Part shown: one piece after another, positions 9,001-10,974 of the stretch
How the letters are laid out: every line of letters begins with the position of its first letter
Numbering within the stretch: position 1 is the stretch's first letter
Assembly (NCBI GenBank): GCA_030691985.1
Contig: JAUYDB010000101.1
Location: 1-10,974 of the forward strand
Direction of reading: 5' to 3'
DNA: 10,974 bases
From: Candidatus Omnitrophota bacterium
Lineage (GTDB): Bacteria; Omnitrophota; Gorgyraeia; 2-01-FULL-45-10
The notes under the pieces: generated by a model
Told to the model about the DNA's origin: nothing
Databases searched by the model: none
The model's input: only the letters and a program-made list of their open reading frames with translations
Program-made: the position numbers and the translations under genes

Positions 9001-10974
9001 TTATGCTATCAAATGGAACGGCTTTCAAACCCAGGACAAAGATCGTGGAGCGTATAGATGTTGAGGTGCCGGGAGGTGGACAAGAAAGCGACTGGGAGGG
9101 GGATAATAGGGGCAAAGAGATCGACGAAGACGAAGAGAAGATAGTCGTTCGGCCGGGCGAGACGGTACCTCTTCCGCCGGCGTCGCGCGTATGGATGAAG
9201 AAATATCAGGAACTATTTGCGGCTGATGACAACGGCGATGACCTCGAGGTGCGCTATGTTTCGGAAGGCGGCACGGATGTCAATCCGGAAGCGTGGCTTA
9301 CCCGGAATGCCGACGAACTCTTGATAGCTCCTGAATATGAAGATGAGGAAAAGACGCTCGCCCAAAACGTCATGTTCGTCATAGATGCAAGCGGAAGCAT
9401 ACAGGGCGCGGTCGATGTGCAGGAGGCGCTCGAAACGATGATACGCACTTATTCATCGTTCCTTCTGGAGCTGTCCCGAAAGAACACAGACTTAAATATA
9501 TCGCTCGCGACGATAACCGATTATATGGATGTCCTTTTCGATTTTAACGATTGGAAAAAAGCTAAATCCCACGCGGCTAAACGCGCGCTTTTGGAAGAAA
9601 GCCTTAACAGAATATGGCAGACAGGATCCGGCGGCGGTATTAACACGCCGATGCTTTTTGAGAAGATGGCGGAGATTGAGTTCCCTTCGGCGGGCAATAA
9701 GGACTCAAAGAACCTGGTAGTCGTCTTTACTGATGGGGATGAGACCGGAAGCGTTCAGGGCGACGGACTTAAAAAAATTGTGAAAGAGTTTAGCGAAAAC
9801 AAGTATGTCCGGACGGATGGCAAAGTCCATGCTATCGCGGGTAAGGGTAAACATATAGATATTGCGTTCATCGGAGCGCTCCTGCAGGATAATGGCGCGC
9901 TCTTGGGGAAAAATTACCCATGCTTTTTGAATATCGGTGAGGAGTCCGCCGACTCTTATGTCGAGGTGCTATTCAAGATGGCGTATATGCAGGCAAAGAA
10001 TATGTCTCTCGATGGCGACTTGAGCGATACGATCAAAATGATTGGAAAGAAGAGTGCGGGTGCTCAAGCATCGGCGCGCACGGGTCGGTACGGCACGCTC
10101 ATCGCAAAAAGCGCAGCCGGTGAAAGAAGTTCGGCCGGCAGGGAAGTCAGGATGTTCGCCCTCGAACCGATATCAATAATAACCGGATTAGCCTTAGCTA
10201 TGTCGGCCCTATCATGGCTGAAAGGTATTATTATTGCCTATCCTGTTATCGCGCCCCTTATAACTATCATAAGTATCGGGGTAGTCGCTACTATCATTAT
10301 AAGGAACAGGATTCATTTCAATAAAATGATACGACTTGTAGGCATTTTGTCCAACAAAGGCCTCGAGAGTGATGCTTACTGGTCAGCAGCCTACGCCTTA
10401 TTGCGTATCGCCATAAATAATCCCAACCTCATCCAACCCTCCACAGTCCAAGCACTTGAAGGCATATTGACTAAAGAAGGGCTTGAGAGTGATGCTTACC
10501 GGGCAGCCGCCAACGTCTTATCCTATATCGCCATAAATAATCCCCAACTCATCCAACAAGTCATGCAAGCCCTTGAAGGCATATTGACTAAAGAAGGGCT
10601 TGAAAACTATGCTTACCAGGCAGTTGCCCGTACCTTATCCTATATCACCATAAATAATCCCAACCTCATCCAACCCTCCACAGTCCAAGCCCTCGAAGGC
10701 ATATTAGCTAAAAAAGGGCTCGATATCGGTGCTTACGAAACAGCCGCCGAGGCCATATCCAATATCGCCATAAATTATCCCAAGCTCAGCCAACAAGCCA
10801 TGCAAGCCCTCGAAGGTGTATTAACCAAAGAGGAGCTTGAGAGTGATGCTTACGTAGCAGTCGCCGATGCTTTATCCAATATCGCCATATCCGACATCGC
10901 CGAAAATAAACCCGAACTCATCCAATCATCCACAGTCCAAGCCCTCGAAGGCATATTGACTAAAGAAGGGCTTG
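1..10974 (+). CDS. Giant midasin-like multi-AAA+/metallopeptidase/VWA/HEAT-repeat protein, partial at both ends
   Basis: One uninterrupted frame with codons starting at position 3 covers the entire window (3,657 codons); both ends of the gene lie outside, so no start choice is possible. Catalytic and structural motifs from base 1785 to the right edge all fall in this frame, which argues against a frameshift or pseudogene. Domain order is helical N-terminal region, six AAA+ modules (three intact, three degenerate), linker, HELGH metallopeptidase-like segment, acidic linker, VWA domain with MIDAS, two membrane segments and HEAT-like tandem repeats. AAA ring plus linker plus acidic tract plus C-terminal MIDAS domain is the known layout of midasin (Rea1), a mechanochemical ATPase that strips assembly factors from ribosome precursors; bacterial MoxR-VWA pairs use the same parts on separate chains. 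A membrane-tethered remodelling or protein-processing machine is inferred; substrate unknown. Frequent ATA, AGG and AGA codons and the size suggest Omnitrophota. I do not recognise a named gene. Confidence 0.95.
129..227 (+). other. Disordered interdomain linker
   Basis: Residues about 43-75 begin with a Pro/Ala cluster (LPPPAPG) and continue as a Ser/Lys/Asp/Glu-rich stretch without hydrophobic periodicity. This composition is typical of a flexible linker. It separates an unrecognised upstream segment (residues 1-42, with aromatic and basic residues such as YKLPWKLF) from the helical region that follows. It suggests that further folded domains exist upstream of this window. Confidence 0.55.
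480..700 (+). other. Possible degenerate metallopeptidase-like segment (EECQH)
   Basis: Residues about 160-233 contain a hydrophobic helix ending in LLLEECQHIL, where E222-E223-C-Q-H226 has the spacing of a zinc-peptidase HExxH motif but with the first His replaced by Glu. The surrounding pattern (a Gly/His/Trp-containing stretch, then a helix carrying the motif) resembles a minor zinc metallopeptidase. If related, it would be a catalytically dead or altered relative of the HELGH segment at 8376-8960 in the same protein. The similarity is short, and this could be a chance match in a Glu-rich helix. Confidence 0.3.
705..1730 (+). other. Uncharacterised helical N-terminal region
   Basis: Residues about 235-576 form a Lys/Arg/Glu-rich, Leu/Ile-containing stretch predicted by eye to be mainly alpha-helical. 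There are no Walker motifs, Cys clusters or membrane segments. It lies directly before the first AAA-like module, where midasin- and dynein-type proteins carry an N-terminal extension or tail. I do not recognise a family; a role in substrate or partner docking is only positional inference. Confidence 0.4.
1731..2560 (+). other. AAA+ module 1, degenerate nucleotide site
   Basis: Residues about 577-853. The segment follows the order of an AAA_5/MoxR core but lacks the catalytic residues. The P-loop position reads AFIFTPAEYFPDA (595-607), with no GxxGxGK. The next strand is DVFTISMNGFTQRKEFFG (from 619), matching the family's strand-then-(D/N)L(I/F)G element. The Walker B strand is VYFVMENPDF (671-680), with only E676 left of the DE pair, followed by a helix like the one after family Walker B motifs. 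The sensor 1 strand is LQVVLTME (720-727). An FMDRA stretch (R740) sits where the arginine finger is expected, and a helical lid follows. It probably does not hydrolyse ATP but fills a ring position and could supply an arginine to a neighbouring site. The call rests on pattern order, not on a P-loop. Confidence 0.55.
2700..3460 (+). other. AAA+ module 2, intact Walker A
   Basis: Residues about 900-1153. The lead-in helix (YFLTGIEERIFCLLAR) is the usual helix preceding the P-loop in dynein-related AAA domains. Walker A is GLPGGGKTT (937-945, K943). Walker B is GVIINEAD (1000-1007), where the first acidic residue is Asn (N1004) and the catalytic Glu (E1005) is kept. Sensor 1 is MLILTGN ending at N1056. 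The finger region (AAMPATYCMERS, 1067-1078) lacks the usual NRF-type motif. A sensor 2-like TPRQI (1140-1144) lies in the lid. The core strand after the P-loop (EYTINKEADLSLFRGSLG) matches the AAA_5 pattern. ATP binding is strongly supported; hydrolysis is likely because the Glu is present, though the Asp-to-Asn change could weaken magnesium coordination. A beta-rich insert precedes it at about 2560-2640. Confidence 0.9.
3640..4450 (+). other. AAA+ module 3, degenerate nucleotide site
   Basis: Residues about 1213-1483. It mirrors module 1. The P-loop strand reads PLLILTDDTISFDE (from 1218), with no Gly-Lys. The following strand is FIPLSRFHTRKNLIGGI (1247-1263), sharing TxRK and the Gly with module 1's TQRKEFFG. 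The Walker B position is KVFCWMPGY (1292-1300), with DE replaced by MP, followed by the VLNEFF helix expected in midasin-type domains. RLAREF (R1349) sits near the finger position, and SRADI (1468-1472) resembles the sensor 2 motif of the lid. It is very unlikely to bind ATP in the standard way. The assignment comes from element order and resemblance to module 1, so a structure prediction would be decisive. About 320 further bases to module 4 are helical, then beta-rich (around 4630-4700). Confidence 0.5.
4770..5530 (+). other. AAA+ module 4, intact Walker A and B
   Basis: Residues about 1590-1843. A helix (APLANLLAQQASALIYISHG) leads into Walker A GDPGGGKTS (1624-1632, K1630). The family-specific Walker B context GGTFVADEG (1694-1702) carries the DE pair D1700-E1701 and matches the GGxxxxDE(I/A)N pattern of MoxR and midasin domains. 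Sensor 1 is FSLAITQND with N1751. The arginine finger region ELDRRFG (1765-1771) keeps R1768 and R1769 next to Phe. The lid contains SPRDL (1823-1827), a textbook sensor 2 with R1825. All elements for ATP binding and hydrolysis are present, making this the most canonical of the six modules. The family is known for coupling ATP turnover to remodelling of protein complexes. Confidence 0.92.
5800..6510 (+). other. AAA+ module 5, degenerate site with retained arginine finger
   Basis: Residues about 1934-2170. The P-loop relic is IIEEPGASGID (1944-1954): Gly residues remain, but the Lys-Thr pair has become I1953-D1954. The Walker B strand LLIAVTNIES has T2040-N2041 where DE is expected, with E2043 two residues later, followed by the LNELIATREIIL helix-strand typical of midasin modules. 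Sensor 1 reads VTIVPITSDMD. The finger motif LTSPFANRFRK (from 2092, R2099) is close to the canonical SPALRNRF form. Loss of the nucleotide site with retention of the finger fits a module that acts in trans on the adjacent active site of module 4. The lid has TKGDI in place of SPRDL. It probably does not hydrolyse ATP. Confidence 0.7.
7040..7660 (+). other. AAA+ module 6, intact Walker A and B
   Basis: Residues about 2347-2553. Walker A is GETGSGKTT (2393-2401, K2399), the GETGxGKT form found in midasin and dynein-type domains. Walker B is ILVDEAN (2469-2475, D2472-E2473), where the trailing A-N is also family-typical. Sensor 1 is IILTYNPPERYGG with N2519, closely resembling the xATxNPxxxYxG loop of MoxR and midasin. 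The finger region is QPFSRKAIKLYI (R2542, K2543). ATP binding and hydrolysis are well supported. About 270 bases before it (6760-7030) hold a beta-rich insert between modules 5 and 6 (for example SVFRFPNG and AVTVITD). No clear sensor 2 motif was found after it. Confidence 0.92.
7661..8375 (+). other. Helical linker after the AAA array, with coiled-coil-like stretch
   Basis: Residues about 2554-2791 are largely helical and highly charged. Residues about 2630-2660 (bases 7890-7980) are Lys/Glu-rich (for example TPEKEKEALEKEAAKF) and could form a short coiled coil. In midasin, a long helical linker occupies the same position between the AAA ring and the acidic tract; here it is far shorter. No catalytic motif is visible. 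It may begin with the lid of module 6. Confidence 0.5.
8376..8960 (+). other. Zinc metallopeptidase-like domain (HELGH)
   Basis: Residues about 2792-2986. The core is EIASHELGHYVSD, with H2852-E2853-L-G-H2856 giving the HExxH signature of zincin peptidases: two His zinc ligands and the general-base Glu. A small strand-rich stretch (PDIIVAD, then GLLGYYDG) precedes it, as expected for the beta strands leading to the active-site helix. A helix at 2926-2936 (VLDAFSIEYAV) resembles the third-ligand helix of gluzincins such as anthrax lethal factor, making E2933 a candidate ligand; this is a weak inference. The domain sits in frame between the AAA array and the VWA domain, so ATP-driven unfolding could feed a protease site, as in FtsH, which is unrelated in domain order. 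A structural, non-catalytic role remains possible. Confidence 0.7.
9060..9360 (+). other. Acidic Asp/Glu-rich linker before the VWA domain
   Basis: Residues about 3020-3120. The stretch opens with a Gly-rich turn (VPGGGQ) and an Asp/Glu run (KEIDEDEEK). Further acidic clusters follow (AADDNGDD, then APEYEDEEK just before the VWA strand). Midasin has a much longer D/E-rich region at the same position, thought to act as a flexible tether that lets the MIDAS domain reach the AAA ring. The same tether role is inferred here. Confidence 0.65.
9361..9990 (+). other. von Willebrand factor A domain with complete MIDAS
   Basis: Residues about 3121-3330. The first strand and loop read VMFVIDASGSI, giving the DxSxS MIDAS motif at D3128, S3130 and S3132. 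The MIDAS Thr is T3215, in SGGGINTP. The second MIDAS Asp is D3244, in VVVFTDGDE. All five metal-coordinating positions are therefore present and correctly spaced. Such domains bind a divalent cation and grip an acidic residue of a partner. In midasin the MIDAS domain holds the substrate (Rsa4 or Ytm1) while the AAA ring pulls; ViaA and CbbO VWA domains partner MoxR ATPases in bacteria. Here the domain would present a substrate or adaptor to the AAA array of the same chain. Confidence 0.93.
10164..10310 (+). other. Two transmembrane segments
   Basis: Residues about 3389-3405 (PISIITGLALAMSALSW) form a first hydrophobic stretch. After a very short LKG turn, residues about 3409-3433 form a second of some 25 residues, rich in Ile, Val and Ala and followed by basic RNRIHFNK. 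Together they read as a hairpin that would leave both the AAA/VWA portion and the repeat tail on the cytoplasmic side, in line with the positive-inside rule. The first segment is short and could instead be peripheral, which would place the tail outside. Confidence 0.7.
10341..10974 (+). repeat. In-frame tandem HEAT/ARM-like repeats, alternating 120/117 bp units
   Basis: Units begin at 10341, 10461, 10578, 10698, 10815 and 10950 (the last cut by the edge), with lengths 120, 117, 120, 117 and 135 bp, i.e. 40, 39, 40, 39 and 45 residues. The consensus is GILTKEGLESDAY, then a helix (xAAxxLSYIAINNP), then LIQ and a helix ending in QALE, which reads as a two-helix HEAT/ARM-type unit. The 40-residue units carry PSTVQALE and the 39-residue units QxMQALE, so the unit of duplication seems to be a pair (237 bp). 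The fifth unit carries five extra residues (an SDIAE-like insertion). DNA identity between alternate units is high, pointing to recent expansion. Such solenoids usually mediate protein-protein contacts. Confidence 0.88.

Noticed and set aside
9529..9720. Short + strand open frame of 63 codons starting at an ATG.
   Set aside because: It lies out of frame inside the VWA domain between two MIDAS elements; no ribosome binding site or motif supports it.
10341..10974. Regularly spaced repeats considered as a CRISPR array.
   Set aside because: The repeats keep the reading frame, unit length is 117-135 bp, the whole unit is conserved rather than alternating with unique spacers, and the translation forms a helical protein repeat.
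1..10974. Frameshifted or decayed pseudogene, given several lost catalytic motifs.
   Set aside because: There is no in-frame stop anywhere, and intact motifs from base 2811 to base 9740 share one frame. Loss of catalytic residues in selected AAA modules is normal in dynein and midasin.
10152..10974. Separate membrane-HEAT gene starting at the ATG at 10152.
   Set aside because: There is no stop before it, no convincing ribosome binding site at a suitable distance, and the frame is continuous with the VWA domain.

Overview
The whole window lies inside one protein-coding gene on the + strand. Counting codons from position 3, the frame stays open for 3,657 codons with no stop. It runs off both edges, so neither the start codon, the ribosome binding site, the stop nor any promoter or terminator is visible. 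There is no intergenic DNA, RNA gene, insertion sequence or CRISPR array. Residue numbers used here are window numbers: residue n starts at base 3n.

Layout, N to C. Residues 1-75 are the end of an upstream segment plus a Pro/Ser/Lys/Asp-rich linker. Residues 76-575 are mostly charged and helical, with a relic-looking metallopeptidase motif (EECQH) near residue 222. Residues 577-2550 hold what reads as six successive AAA+ modules of the dynein-related/MoxR/midasin type. Three have intact Walker A motifs: GLPGGGKT at 937, GDPGGGKT at 1624 and GETGSGKT at 2393. Each intact module follows a module whose nucleotide site is degraded, giving the order degenerate-intact, three times. After the sixth module come a helical linker and a zinc-metallopeptidase-like segment (HELGH at 2852-2856). 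An acidic Asp/Glu-rich linker, a von Willebrand A (VWA) domain with a complete MIDAS metal site (D3128-A-S-G-S, T3215, D3244), two hydrophobic membrane segments (about 3390-3433) and tandem HEAT/ARM-like repeats of 39-45 residues follow, and the repeats continue past the right edge.

Six AAA modules in one chain, then a linker, an acidic tract and a C-terminal MIDAS-type VWA domain is the order known from eukaryotic midasin (Rea1/Mdn1). It also resembles a single-chain version of the bacterial MoxR-VWA pairs (RavA-ViaA, CbbQ-CbbO). The added metallopeptidase motif, membrane anchor and HEAT-like tail are not part of midasin. The reading I favour is a membrane-attached, ATP-driven remodelling machine with its own putative protease site. 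The domain motifs are read directly from the sequence, but the overall function is inferred.

The organism is most likely a bacterium using the standard code. A gene of more than 3,657 codons, moderate base composition and frequent ATA isoleucine and AGG/AGA arginine codons recall Candidatus Omnitrophota (OP3), a phylum known for giant genes. That placement is a moderate-confidence inference.
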